DNA from: Aquidulcibacter paucihalophilus
GTDB lineage: Bacteria > Pseudomonadota > Alphaproteobacteria > Caulobacterales > Caulobacteraceae
Direction: 5' to 3'
DNA: 64,000 nucleotides
NCBI GenBank assembly: GCA_030285985.1
Contig: CP127384.1
Location: forward strand, 558,001 to 622,000
Shown: positions 18,536 to 26,976 of the stretch, piece after piece
Layout of the letters: each line of letters starts with the position of its first letter
Numbering within the stretch: the stretch's first letter is position 1
Notes under the pieces: generated by a model
Seen by the model: the letters and a program-made list of their open reading frames with translations, nothing else
Databases searched by the model: none
Told to the model about the DNA's origin: nothing
Made by a program: the position numbers and the translations under genes

Positions 18536-20731
18536 TTGGCTGTAACACTTCCGACATTGGATATGGCCGGAGGAAACCGGTTGCGGGGACGTTGGCGTCT
18601 TTTCAGGCATGAGGCAGGCCGCATCGCGGGCCCTGCGGCTTGGGTTTATGTGCTGCTGTTCGCCGCGTCGCAGCTGATCGGCCACTGGAGCGTGGCGACC
18701 TTTGACGCGGTCGCGGTCTGGCTTTCGAACGGCATTCTGGCCGCGGCCCTGCTGCAGCTGCATCGCCGTCCCGCCGTGGCTGTGCTGACCGCCTGTTTCA
18801 CGATCAATCTGTTCAGCAACATCATCCGCGGCGACGCCGGTATACTGCTCTGGCTGAACGCCCTCATGAATATGGGCGAGGCCTTCCTGTGCGCCTTCCT
18901 CGCCCGCCGGGTCTGCGGCGCGGCGCTCGACATGCGTCGACCGAAGCGCCTGCTGACCTTTGCCGGCTATTCCGCCTTCCCCGCGGTCGCCGTGACGACC
19001 GCCATCGGCTTCGGCGTGTTCATGGCTATTCGCGGCATGGGCTTCAGCACCGCCACCGTGTTCAGCATCTATTCCTTCGTCAGCGTGGAACTGCTCGGAC
19101 TGCTGCTGATGACACCGGTCCTGCTGCTGGTCGCCCGGGCCCATCGCTTTAAGGGCATGGCCCGTGCGCGGGCCCCCGAGGCCATCGGCCTGTTCGCGCT
19201 GATGCTGGTCGTGACGACGGCGGCCTTCTGGCAGAACAATCTGGCCATCGCCTATCTGACCTTCCCGCCGATGCTTCTGATCGGTCTGAGGCTGTCCCCG
19301 ACCAAGACGGCGGGTGCGCTGATCCTGCTGGCCGGGATCACCGGCGTGGCGACCCTGACCGGGCACGGCCCTGTGCACCTGACGCGGCTTGCCGAAGTCC
19401 CGGGCCTCGAGGGCGTTTCGCCCATGCTGCACCGCCTCGGCATCTACAATCTGTATCTTCTGGCCATGGTCGCCACCATCCTGCCGGTCTCGACGGTGAT
19501 GACCGAACGACGCCGGCTGGAGGCCCGCCTGCGCGCCCGCACCGTCGCAGCCCAGGAGGCCCGGAGGACCGCCGAGGACGCCGCCGCCGCCCGCTCGCGC
19601 TTCCTCGCCATGATGAGCCATGAGATGCGCACGCCGCTGAACGGCGTCGCCGGCTTCGCCGATGTCCTGGCGAGCCGCCCCGGCCTGGACGCCGACGCGG
19701 TCCGTCAGGCGCGTCAGATCCGCCAATCCAGCGACGGCCTGCTGATGCTGGTTGAGGACATTCTCGACTTCGCCCGCGGCGACGACACCCTGTCGAACGA
19801 ACCGCTCGACCTCGCCGTTGTGGCCCGCGAGACGGTCGCGCCCAGCCTGGCGGCCGCCGAGGCGCGGGGCCTCAGCCTGGTCATCGACGACCGCCTGCCG
19901 GCCCAGGCCCGTTTCACCGCCGACCGGCGCGCCCTGCGCCAGGCCCTGCATCCGCTGGTCGCCAATGCGGTCAAATTCACCGAGCGCGGCGAGGTCGTGG
20001 TGCGGCTGGATCGCGCCGGCGACGGCGTCTGTATCCGGGTTTCCGACACCGGCTGCGGCATTGAACCGTCAATCCTGCCGGACCTGTTCGAGGCCTTCGC
20101 CCAGGGCGATGCCTCGATCCGGCGCAATCACTCCGGGATGGGCCTCGGCCTGGCCCTCGCGGCGCGCCATGTGCGGCGGATGGGTGGACGGATCGATGTG
20201 GACAGCCGGGTCGGGGAAGGCTCGACCTTCATCCTGCACCTGCCGTTCGAACGGGCCGCCGATGTCGCCGAGGACCTCCGTCCCGGCGAGGCGTCCGCGC
20301 CGGCCGAGGATGGCGGCCGCCCACCCTCCGTGCTCGTCGTCGACGATCACCCCGTCAACCGCGAGGTCGCCCGCATCATGCTGGAAGCCTTCGGTTGCGA
20401 GGTGGTGGAGGTCTGCGACGGCCAACAGGCGCTCGACGCCGTGGCGGAGCAGTCCTTCGACCTGGTACTGATGGATGTGCGCATGCCGAACATGGACGGG
20501 CTGGAAGCCACGCGCCGTATCCGCGCCATGCCGGGTGCCGCCGGAGCCCTGTCCATCGTGGCCATGACCGCCGACGCCATGCCCGAGGATGTGAACCGCT
20601 GCCTCGACGCCGGTATGAACGCCCATATGGCCAAGCCGATCAGCCAGGCCGGCCTGCTGTCGATGGTCAACCTGGCCCTGTCCGGCGACCTTCCGGCTGC
20701 GCGCGTGATCCTTGAGGCCCAGGCCGCCTGA
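18536..20731 (+). CDS. MASE1-type hybrid sensor histidine kinase/response regulator
   Basis: An N-terminal multi-helix membrane sensor of MASE1 type (about residues 30-310; eight or so hydrophobic segments, with LSNGILAAALLQL) is followed by HisKA with His in AMMSHEMRTPLN (about 362), HATPase (GMGLGLALAARHV) and a receiver with DDHPVNREVAR and Asp in LVLMDVRMPNMDG (about 646), Lys in HMAKPI. The kinase and receiver parts resemble the hybrid kinase at 7.1-9.6 kb, but the sensors are unrelated. The start is uncertain (TTG 18536 or ATG 18563). It directly abuts the convergent glutathione transferase gene. Confidence 0.92.
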   Translation: MAVTLPTLDMAGGNRLRGRWRLFRHEAGRIAGPAAWVYVLLFAASQLIGHWSVATFDAVAVWLSNGILAAALLQLHRRPAVAVLTACFTINLFSNIIRGDAGILLWLNALMNMGEAFLCAFLARRVCGAALDMRRPKRLLTFAGYSAFPAVAVTTAIGFGVFMAIRGMGFSTATVFSIYSFVSVELLGLLLMTPVLLLVARAHRFKGMARARAPEAIGLFALMLVVTTAAFWQNNLAIAYLTFPPMLLIGLRLSPTKTAGALILLAGITGVATLTGHGPVHLTRLAEVPGLEGVSPMLHRLGIYNLYLLAMVATILPVSTVMTERRRLEARLRARTVAAQEARRTAEDAAAARSRFLAMMSHEMRTPLNGVAGFADVLASRPGLDADAVRQARQIRQSSDGLLMLVEDILDFARGDDTLSNEPLDLAVVARETVAPSLAAAEARGLSLVIDDRLPAQARFTADRRALRQALHPLVANAVKFTERGEVVVRLDRAGDGVCIRVSDTGCGIEPSILPDLFEAFAQGDASIRRNHSGMGLGLALAARHVRRMGGRIDVDSRVGEGSTFILHLPFERAADVAEDLRPGEASAPAEDGGRPPSVLVVDDHPVNREVARIMLEAFGCEVVEVCDGQQALDAVAEQSFDLVLMDVRMPNMDGLEATRRIRAMPGAAGALSIVAMTADAMPEDVNRCLDAGMNAHMAKPISQAGLLSMVNLALSGDLPAARVILEAQAA

Positions 20732-21382
20732 TCAGCTGCCGTAACGGCCGACCAGCGGAAACCGCTCCGCCCAGAAGGCCGTCAACTCCGGCAGGGCGTC
20801 GACCCGTCGCATCACCTCGCCCATGCGCGGGGCAACCTCATGGAACCGCTGGCGGTGCGGCGTCCAGCGGCTGGCGACCGAGACATAGAGGTCCAGAACC
20901 GTCAGCTCTGCGCCGAGAAGGAAACGCCCCGGTGTGATCTGGCTTTCCATCGCCGCCCAGCAGTCGGCGATACGGTCTGCGGTGCGAACCTTGATCAGTT
21001 CCCGGGCGGCCGGATCGTCGCCGGCCAGCCGCGACGGCTCGTCCCGGACCCAGAACATCGAATAGACCGCCGCCGGCACAAAGGTCATCCAGCGCAGGAA
21101 CTGCGCCCGTCGCGGATCGCACGGCTCCGGTGCCAGCGCCGCCTCGGGATACTTTTCGGCCAGCCAGATCAGGATCGCCGCGCTCTCGGTGAGGGTCTCG
21201 CCTTCGGGCGTGACCAGGGCCGGGATCTGGCGCATCGGATTGACCGCGGCGACCTTGTCCCGCCCGGCCTCGCCCTCCCAGGTGACTGCCTCGATCACCG
21301 TGTAGGGGGCCCCGATCAGGGTCAGGGCCGCCTCGACCGGGACCGATCCCGAGCCCGCCGCGCCATAGACGGTATAGGTCAT
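20732..21382 (-). CDS. Glutathione S-transferase family protein
   Basis: 216 residues with an N-terminal thioredoxin-like domain (MTYTVYGAAGSGSVPVEAAL, then NPMRQIPALVTPEG and the glutathione-contacting TLTESAAILIWLAEKYP) and a C-terminal helical domain (RRAQFLRWMTF, and the N-capping-box segment RFLLGAELTVLDLYVS). The likely activating residue is Ser or Tyr near the N-terminus (YGAAGSGS). Substrate unknown. Its stop codon directly adjoins the stop of the kinase gene. Upstream lies the nrdB promoter region on the other strand. Confidence 0.9.
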   Translation of the reverse strand: MTYTVYGAAGSGSVPVEAALTLIGAPYTVIEAVTWEGEAGRDKVAAVNPMRQIPALVTPEGETLTESAAILIWLAEKYPEAALAPEPCDPRRAQFLRWMTFVPAAVYSMFWVRDEPSRLAGDDPAARELIKVRTADRIADCWAAMESQITPGRFLLGAELTVLDLYVSVASRWTPHRQRFHEVAPRMGEVMRRVDALPELTAFWAERFPLVGRYGS

Positions 21383-21508
21383 GGTGCCTCCTTTTCCGAC
21401 GGTCAGGCTAGGGCGTCGGCCACCATTCCGCGCCCAGGAACTGCACGCCCAGCCATAGGGAGCGCTTGGGCTTGTCCCCAGCGGCGTCCCCAGAGACGTG
21501 CGGCGCGC

Positions 21509-21555
21509 CTACTACATCTAGCGGTCGCGAAAAAAGTGATCGCAATATAGCCCTG
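21509..21555 (+). promoter_or_regulatory. Two NrdR-box-like motifs upstream of nrdB
   Basis: CTACTACATCTAGCGG (21509-21524, 10 of 16 matches to the NrdR consensus) and TCGCAATATAGCCCTG (21540-21555, weaker) lie 31 bp apart. The core ACATCTAGCG is shared with both boxes upstream of nrdA (ACATYTRGCG). Two GANTC methylation sites follow at 21592-21596 and 21607-21611. Confidence 0.55.
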
Positions 21556-21630
21556 ATTTGGCTTGGCGCCGGGCCTTTCCGCCCGCATGGTGAATCCTCA
21601 ATCCCGGATTCGCTTCAGAGCCCCGTACCG

Positions 21631-22674
21631 ATGAACGCGCACGTCTCGATCAAGCCCACCACCCCAGGCCTGCTCACCGCCTCGGCGGCCTACAAGCCGT
21701 TCCGCTATCCGTGGGCCTTCGACATGTGGAAGAAGCAGCAGCAGGTCCACTGGATGCCCGAAGAGGTGCCGCTGGGCGAGGACTGCAAGGACTGGGCGGC
21801 CAATCTGACGCCGTCGGAACGCAACCTGCTGACCCAGATCTTCCGCTTCTTCACCCAGGCCGACATCGAGGTCCAGGATAACTACATGGAGCGCTACGGT
21901 CGGGTGTTCAAACCGACCGAGGTCAAGATGATGCTGGCGTCCTTCGCCAACATGGAGACCATCCACATCGCGGCCTACGCCCTGCTGCTCGAGACCATCG
22001 GCATGCCCGAGAGCGAGTTCGGCGCCTTCATGGAATACGAGGCCATGCGCGACAAGCATGACTTCATGGGCAAGTTCGGGGTCGAGACCAACGGCGACAT
22101 CGCCCGGACGCTGGCCATGTTCGGTGGCTTCACCGAAGGGCTGCAGCTGTTCGCCTCGTTCGCGATGCTGATGAATTTCCCGCGTCAGAACAAGATGAAG
22201 GGCATGGGCCAGATCGTCAGCTGGTCGGTCCGCGACGAGAGCCTGCACTGCGACGGCATCATCAAGCTCTACCACGCCTTCAACAAGGAGACGGGTGCCG
22301 TCACCCAGGCCGTGGCGGATGACATCGTCGAATGCTGCAAGACCGTGGTCGAGATGGAGGACCGTTTCATCGACCTGGCCTTCGAGATGGGGCCGGTCAA
22401 CGGCATGACGCCGCACGACATCAAACAGTACATCCGCTTCATCGCCGACTGGCGTCTGCGCCAGCTGCACCTGCCCGAGGTCTATGGCGTGACGGAAAAC
22501 CCGCTGCCCTGGCTGCAGTCCCTGCTGTCAGGCGTGGAACACGCCAACTTCTTCGAAGCTCGCGCCACCGAATACTCCAAGGCCGCCACGACCGGCGCCT
22601 GGCACGGGCCCGAAGGCGTCTGGGGCAGTTTCGACGCCATGATGAAGAAGCGGACCGAGGGCGCGGAGGCCTGA
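21631..22674 (+). CDS. nrdB: Ribonucleoside-diphosphate reductase subunit beta (class Ia)
   Basis: Radical-generating small subunit; its di-iron site oxidises a Tyr whose radical is passed to NrdA. Metal ligands are visible: Asp in FTQADIEVQDNY, Glu and His in METIHIAAY, with the radical Tyr four residues after the His, then Glu in FTEGLQLFASFAMLMNF and the E-x-x-H in SVRDESLHCDG. Length is 347 residues from ATG 21631. No ATP-cone is present, as in the NrdA here. nrdB is separated from nrdA by about 5.4 kb and lies on the opposite strand, but both have similar NrdR-like boxes. Confidence 0.96.
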   Translation: MNAHVSIKPTTPGLLTASAAYKPFRYPWAFDMWKKQQQVHWMPEEVPLGEDCKDWAANLTPSERNLLTQIFRFFTQADIEVQDNYMERYGRVFKPTEVKMMLASFANMETIHIAAYALLLETIGMPESEFGAFMEYEAMRDKHDFMGKFGVETNGDIARTLAMFGGFTEGLQLFASFAMLMNFPRQNKMKGMGQIVSWSVRDESLHCDGIIKLYHAFNKETGAVTQAVADDIVECCKTVVEMEDRFIDLAFEMGPVNGMTPHDIKQYIRFIADWRLRQLHLPEVYGVTENPLPWLQSLLSGVEHANFFEARATEYSKAATTGAWHGPEGVWGSFDAMMKKRTEGAEA

Positions 22675-22681
22675 TCGGCCC

Positions 22682-24265
22682 TCACGTCCCTGGCTGAATA
22701 TACGGAATCCGCCCGAAGAACCGCCGCTCGTCGCCGCGCGGATCGTTCTCCATCCGGGGCGGCAGGTCCATGATCATCGTCTCGCGCCGCGCCAGCGAAT
22801 AGGGTGTCCAGCACGGCAGGCCGGCGTGGTTCGGGTCGCCTGTGCGTGCGAAGGCCAGCAGAGCGTCGCTCATCCGGTCGGCCATGGCCTGGGCCTCCGG
22901 CCCCGCCGCGCCCGAGCCCTCGGCGGCGACATTGTCCAGCATCAGGGGGATGTCCGAGGTGTGGAAGGCGCCGGTCCGGCCGTTGGGCAGGCGGCTGGCC
23001 CAGTCCAGCTGATACACAAAGGCGGGCGACCCCTGCGCGGCCCGCATCTCGGCCTCGATCACGGCGGCGCGCCAGCTGCGGGCGGCGGTGGTGGCGCGGA
23101 TCAGGACCTGGTCGGGGCTCATCTCCGGGTGACTGGTGCGATACCAGGCCACGACCTCTTCCGGGGCCACGTCGATCCGCATCTGCGACGGCGTCAGCCG
23201 TGCGGGCAGCGCATCCCACGTCAGACCCGCATTGGCCGGGTCGCCGCCGAGGAAGGCCAGCGTCTCCTCGCGGGTGTTGCCGATCATCATCGGGATGGGA
23301 GCCGACTGCGGCGCGGCGTCGGGCCAGAACGGGTGCCGGGTCAGGCTCCGCCCGTCCAGCACCGGCCCGAAATACAGCGAACCGCCCAGGATGGGGTCGG
23401 TCGCGCCCGCCGCCTCGATCAGCCGCTCGACCGGCATCGTGCGGACCGCGTCGATCCGGTCGGGCGTCAGGCCCAGCGCCTCGAGCCAGACTTCGGCCCG
23501 GCGGGTGGCGTTCAGCGGCCCCGAGGCCGTCACCTGCTGGCCGCTCATGGTCACGGCGCGGTGGAACAGGCCCGCGGCGGCGGGCATGGCCATCAGGGTG
23601 GCGATCTTGGCCCCGCCGCCCGACTGCCCCACCACGGTCACGCAGCCGGGATCGCCGCCGAAGGCGGCGATATTGTCCCGCACCCACTGCAGCGCCAGCA
23701 CCAGATCCAGCTGGCCCAGATTGCCTGAGTCCTCAAACCCCGGTGCCAGCCGCGCCAGCGAGGCATAGCCCAGCGGTCCCAGTCGGTGGTTGACCGTGAC
23801 CACGACCACATCGCCCCTCGCCGCCAGCCGCGCCCCGTGGGTCAGCGGACTGGACCCCGATCCGGTCGCATAGGCCCCGCCATGAATATAGACGATCACC
23901 GGTCGCCGGCCCGCCTCGGGCGCGGGCGTCCAGACGTTCAGGCGCAGGCAGTCCTCGGACTGGTTGGGCTCGCTGCCCCGCTGTGGCGAGGCGGGGCCGA
24001 AAGTGTCGCCCGCCAACGGATCGGACCAGGACGCTGGCGGTGCCGGCGGCTGAAATCGTCCCGGTCCGGTGTCGGTGCCATACGGGATGCCGAAGGCCGA
24101 CCAGACCTCTCCGGACCCGCCGGAATGGAGGCGCACCGGCCCGGCTCCGGTTCGGACAATCTGCGAAAGGACCCGGGCCCGCGCCATCGTTCCGGTGGCC
24201 CCCGCCAGAGCAACCGTAACCGCCGCCAGCCCCAGCCCGCGTCGGGTCAGATGCCCGCGTACCAC
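22682..24265 (-). CDS. Carboxylesterase/lipase family protein (type B), exported
   Basis: An alpha/beta hydrolase of the carboxylesterase type B family, 527 residues. Family marks: NQSEDCLRLNVWTP, the oxyanion-hole loop YIHGGAYATGS (about residue 128), FGGDPGCVTVVGQSGGG with the nucleophile Ser at about 213, and NHAGLPCWTPY near the C-terminus; the acid/His partners lie in the C-terminal half. An N-terminal signal follows two Arg residues. The start is GTG, overlapping the end of the molybdopterin oxidoreductase gene by 19 bases, so the two are translationally linked. Substrate unknown. Confidence 0.9.
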   Translation of the reverse strand: MVRGHLTRRGLGLAAVTVALAGATGTMARARVLSQIVRTGAGPVRLHSGGSGEVWSAFGIPYGTDTGPGRFQPPAPPASWSDPLAGDTFGPASPQRGSEPNQSEDCLRLNVWTPAPEAGRRPVIVYIHGGAYATGSGSSPLTHGARLAARGDVVVVTVNHRLGPLGYASLARLAPGFEDSGNLGQLDLVLALQWVRDNIAAFGGDPGCVTVVGQSGGGAKIATLMAMPAAAGLFHRAVTMSGQQVTASGPLNATRRAEVWLEALGLTPDRIDAVRTMPVERLIEAAGATDPILGGSLYFGPVLDGRSLTRHPFWPDAAPQSAPIPMMIGNTREETLAFLGGDPANAGLTWDALPARLTPSQMRIDVAPEEVVAWYRTSHPEMSPDQVLIRATTAARSWRAAVIEAEMRAAQGSPAFVYQLDWASRLPNGRTGAFHTSDIPLMLDNVAAEGSGAAGPEAQAMADRMSDALLAFARTGDPNHAGLPCWTPYSLARRETMIMDLPPRMENDPRGDERRFFGRIPYIQPGT

Positions 24266-25005
24266 TCGTATCCCCGGTCTTCCCAGTAGCCGCCCTTGCC
24301 CCCGCCGAGGTGGGCGAAGCTCTCGACCACCTCGATCCGCCGGATGTATTTGGCCTGTTTGTAGCCCAGCTGCCGCTCGACCCTCAGACGCAGGGGCGCG
24401 CCGTGCGGCACGGGCAGGGTCTCGCCATTCATCGCCCAGGCGAGGATCGTCTGCGGGTGCCGGGCATCGATCAGGTCGATGCTCTCATAATAGCGCTCCC
24501 CGTCCTCGGTCTGGGTCAGGGCGTCGAAACAGTGGAAGACGATGTAGCGCGCCTCGGGCTTCAGCCCGGCCTCGTCGAGCAGGGTCTCCAGCCGCACCCC
24601 GGTCCATTCCCCGATCGAGGTCCAGCCCTCGACGCAGTCGTGCTTGGTGATCTGGCTCTGTGACGGCCGGGTGCGCAGCTCTGCCAGACCCAGCGATAGG
24701 GGCCGGTCGACCAGACCGTCGATGACCAGCCGATAGTCGGCGAAGTCATTGGCCTTGAGCGCCTTGTAGTCGGCCGCAGCCGGGTCGACCGAGCCATTGG
24801 CCTTGAAGTCGGGCGAGATCTCGGCGCGGCTGTAGGTCGGGGCCAGGGCATCGCGCGGGATCAGCAGGCGCTGCGACCGGCGCGTCAGCCCCTCGCCCAT
24901 CCGCCGCGCCTGTTCGGCCAGGCTGGTCCCCGCCTGACCGCAGGCCGAGAGCAGGGCGGTCGCGGCCGTTGCAAGGGCTCCGGTCAGCCAGCGGCGGCGG
25001 TTCAT
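24247..25005 (-). CDS. Molybdopterin-dependent oxidoreductase (MsrP/sulfite oxidase-fold)
   Basis: Exported molybdoenzyme subunit of the sulfite-oxidase fold. The N-terminus MNRRRWLTGALATAATALLSACGQ combines a twin-arginine motif with a lipobox, suggesting a folded, cofactor-loaded lipoprotein exported by Tat. The conserved cofactor-binding Cys is in ITKHDCVEGWTSIGEW (about residue 121); GAPLRLRVERQLGYKQAKYI is the typical C-terminal segment. It overlaps the cytochrome b gene by 4 bases (ATGA). Known MsrP repairs oxidised methionine in periplasmic proteins using electrons from MsrQ; whether this pair does the same is inference. Confidence 0.88.
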   Translation of the reverse strand: MNRRRWLTGALATAATALLSACGQAGTSLAEQARRMGEGLTRRSQRLLIPRDALAPTYSRAEISPDFKANGSVDPAAADYKALKANDFADYRLVIDGLVDRPLSLGLAELRTRPSQSQITKHDCVEGWTSIGEWTGVRLETLLDEAGLKPEARYIVFHCFDALTQTEDGERYYESIDLIDARHPQTILAWAMNGETLPVPHGAPLRLRVERQLGYKQAKYIRRIEVVESFAHLGGGKGGYWEDRGYEWYAGI

Positions 25006-25814
25006 GGCGCGTCTCCCGCATCGGCCGGCGGTTTGCGCCGGAATTTCGGCCCTGCCGTGGAGCCGGGCGGTTCGATCACGAACCAGCCGGTGATTATCGA
25101 CCGCATATTGTTGAACAGGCCCGTCCAGATCACCAGTCCGACGTGGATGACGATGAAGCCGACGATCAGGCCCGCCGAGATGAAATGCAGCGTCCGCGCC
25201 GACTGCCGCCCGCCCATCAGATCCAGCAATATCCCGCCGATGGCGTTGAAGCCGGGCGACATCGACAGGCCGGTGATCAGCATCATCGGCAGGACGATCA
25301 GGATCATCGCCAGATAGGTCAGCTTCTGGATCACATTATAGGTGCGGGCGTGGTCATCGGTCGGGAAGTGGAAGCGTGCGTGCTCAACCACCGAGGGCCC
25401 GATGCCTTTCAGGTCCTTGCCCGTCGGCCACAGACGGCGTCCGAACCGGCGGGTCACAAGACCCAGCAGCAGATAGGAGAGGCCGTTGAGGACGAAGATC
25501 CAGGCGAACAGGAAATGATAGTTGCGGGCATCGGCCAGGTTCCGGCCCTGCGGAATCAGCAGCCAGTTCGGGATTTTCGGAATGCTGATCCACGGGTCCG
25601 CGAAGGTCGAGCGGATGCCCCAGTAGAGGTGCGGGTGGGCCAGCAGGATGTTGAGCCCGCTCATGATCAGCACCACGACCGCGACGACATTCAGCCAGTG
25701 CGCCAGCCGCACCCACGCCGGATGACGCCAGGTGTCGGTGCGTCCGCCCGGCAGCAGTCTGTCCGGATAACGCGCCGGAGCGCCGGCGGGCGGGCTGTTG
25801 CCGATGTCAGTCAA
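25002..25814 (-). CDS. Cytochrome b/b6 domain membrane subunit
   Basis: Di-heme cytochrome b561-type membrane anchor, likely feeding quinol electrons to the partner molybdoenzyme. Heme-ligand histidines sit in WVRLAHWLNVVAVVVLIMSG, NYHFLFAWIFVLNG and LHFISAGLIVGFIVIHVGLVIW; there are about five membrane helices. The TTG at 25814 is chosen because GGAGGG lies just upstream; a GTG at 25850 would add 12 unlikely residues. It is the first gene of a tightly overlapping cytochrome b - molybdoenzyme - esterase unit. Confidence 0.88.
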   Translation of the reverse strand: MTDIGNSPPAGAPARYPDRLLPGGRTDTWRHPAWVRLAHWLNVVAVVVLIMSGLNILLAHPHLYWGIRSTFADPWISIPKIPNWLLIPQGRNLADARNYHFLFAWIFVLNGLSYLLLGLVTRRFGRRLWPTGKDLKGIGPSVVEHARFHFPTDDHARTYNVIQKLTYLAMILIVLPMMLITGLSMSPGFNAIGGILLDLMGGRQSARTLHFISAGLIVGFIVIHVGLVIWTGLFNNMRSIITGWFVIEPPGSTAGPKFRRKPPADAGDAP

Positions 25815-25897
25815 TCGTCCCTCCGGGCGCGCGCAGCCGGACGCTCTCACGGCTCCGTGCAGGGCGCAACTGTCGGATGGGTTACGACGACGGTGTT

Positions 25898-26371
25898 TCA
25901 GAGGTTACGGGCCGGGTCGAAAATCGTCGTGGTACCCCGGCAAAACCGGTCGGCGACCGCCTCGACCAGGCCTGTGCGGACCAGCAGGACCCGCTGGATC
26001 CCGGGGTGATCCTGCGCGAGTCGATCCAGCAGGGGCGCAAAGCCGGCACCGCGCAGCTCCAGCGGACCGACCTCGTCGATGACGACGGAGTCGGCCTGCC
26101 CGAGCGATTGCCCGATCCGGTCGACGGCCCAGTCGAACGCCGCCTGACGGAACTGGAACCGCCCGACCGGCACGGCGACCTCATCTTCGGCCGGATGTTC
26201 GAGGGCGACCTGATCGCCGGTGGCGATGTCCAGGAACTGCCGCCCGGTCGGTGCCTTCAAGGCCAGCACGCCGGCCACCGTCCGTCCCGCCAATCCCTCA
26301 GACTCGACCCAGGCAGCGGCTCGCCGCGTCTTTCCGGAGCCGATGTCGCCGTGGATCAGACGGACGCGCAT
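25898..26371 (-). CDS. Nucleoside-triphosphatase, THEP1/DUF2478 type
   Basis: A small P-loop NTPase of 157 residues. Walker A is GDIGSGKT at residues 8-15, immediately after a VRLIH strand; Walker B-like VIDEVGPLEL lies near 95. It resembles THEP1-type NTPases and DUF2478 proteins, some of which sit beside molybdenum uptake or cofactor genes. Its place next to a molybdoenzyme unit, with the same orientation, is compatible with a role in cofactor or metal supply, but that is only context. It begins 9 bases after the stop of the upstream coiled-coil gene. Confidence 0.8.
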   Translation of the reverse strand: MRVRLIHGDIGSGKTRRAAAWVESEGLAGRTVAGVLALKAPTGRQFLDIATGDQVALEHPAEDEVAVPVGRFQFRQAAFDWAVDRIGQSLGQADSVVIDEVGPLELRGAGFAPLLDRLAQDHPGIQRVLLVRTGLVEAVADRFCRGTTTIFDPARNL

Positions 26372-26380
26372 GAGCCGACG

Positions 26381-26884
26381 TCAGTATTTCGGTGCGTTCG
26401 TCACACAGGAACGCGGCGAGCGTTCGCAGGCGGCGACCTCGGCGGCCCAGGCGGCGCGATCGCGCTCGTAGCGAAGCCGGGCGGCTTCCGCGGCGGCGGC
26501 CTCGGCTTCCCACTGGGCGCGCTCGGTTTCCAGCCGGGCGGTTTCGGCGCGCCAGCGGGCGTCCTCGGCCTGCCAGGCCGCGGTTCCCTCGATCTCGCGG
26601 CGCTCGGCGGCGTTGTTGCGGGCGGCGATCTCGGCGTTGAGGCGGATGGTCTCGGCGACCTCGTCCGGGTCCTGCTGGGCCTCGGGCGCGGCGCTGTAGC
26701 TTTCGCCACGCAGCCGCAGCCATTCCTCGGAGCCCGGCGCGGGGCTCGACGCCGGCGCTGCGGGCGGTGTGGTGCGCTCCGGCGTCGTCCTCTGGACGGG
26801 GGCCTGCGGCCGGGTCGTCTGGGCGACGACGGGCGCGGCCGCCAGCAACAGGGCGGCAACGGCGGCGACGGTGAAGCGGGTCAT
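26381..26884 (-). CDS. Secreted coiled-coil protein of unknown function
   Basis: Not recognised. 167 residues: a signal peptide (cleavage after PVVAQ), a Thr/Pro-rich stretch (about 22-55), then a long charged Ala/Glu/Arg helix (about 65-150) with heptad character, such as RWRAETARLETERAQWEAEA, predicted to form a coiled coil. Two cysteines (ACERSPRSCVT) near the C-terminus could form a disulfide in the periplasm. It is followed closely by the NTPase gene and likely shares its transcript. Confidence 0.7.
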   Translation of the reverse strand: MTRFTVAAVAALLLAAAPVVAQTTRPQAPVQRTTPERTTPPAAPASSPAPGSEEWLRLRGESYSAAPEAQQDPDEVAETIRLNAEIAARNNAAERREIEGTAAWQAEDARWRAETARLETERAQWEAEAAAAEAARLRYERDRAAWAAEVAACERSPRSCVTNAPKY

Positions 26885-26976
26885 GCAGGATCTCCAGAGC
26901 GGAAAAGCATCAGGCGAAGCTGGGCGGTTTCACCCGGCGGCGCCAGTGATAACGCCGATCGGGCGATTTGGTCTCG

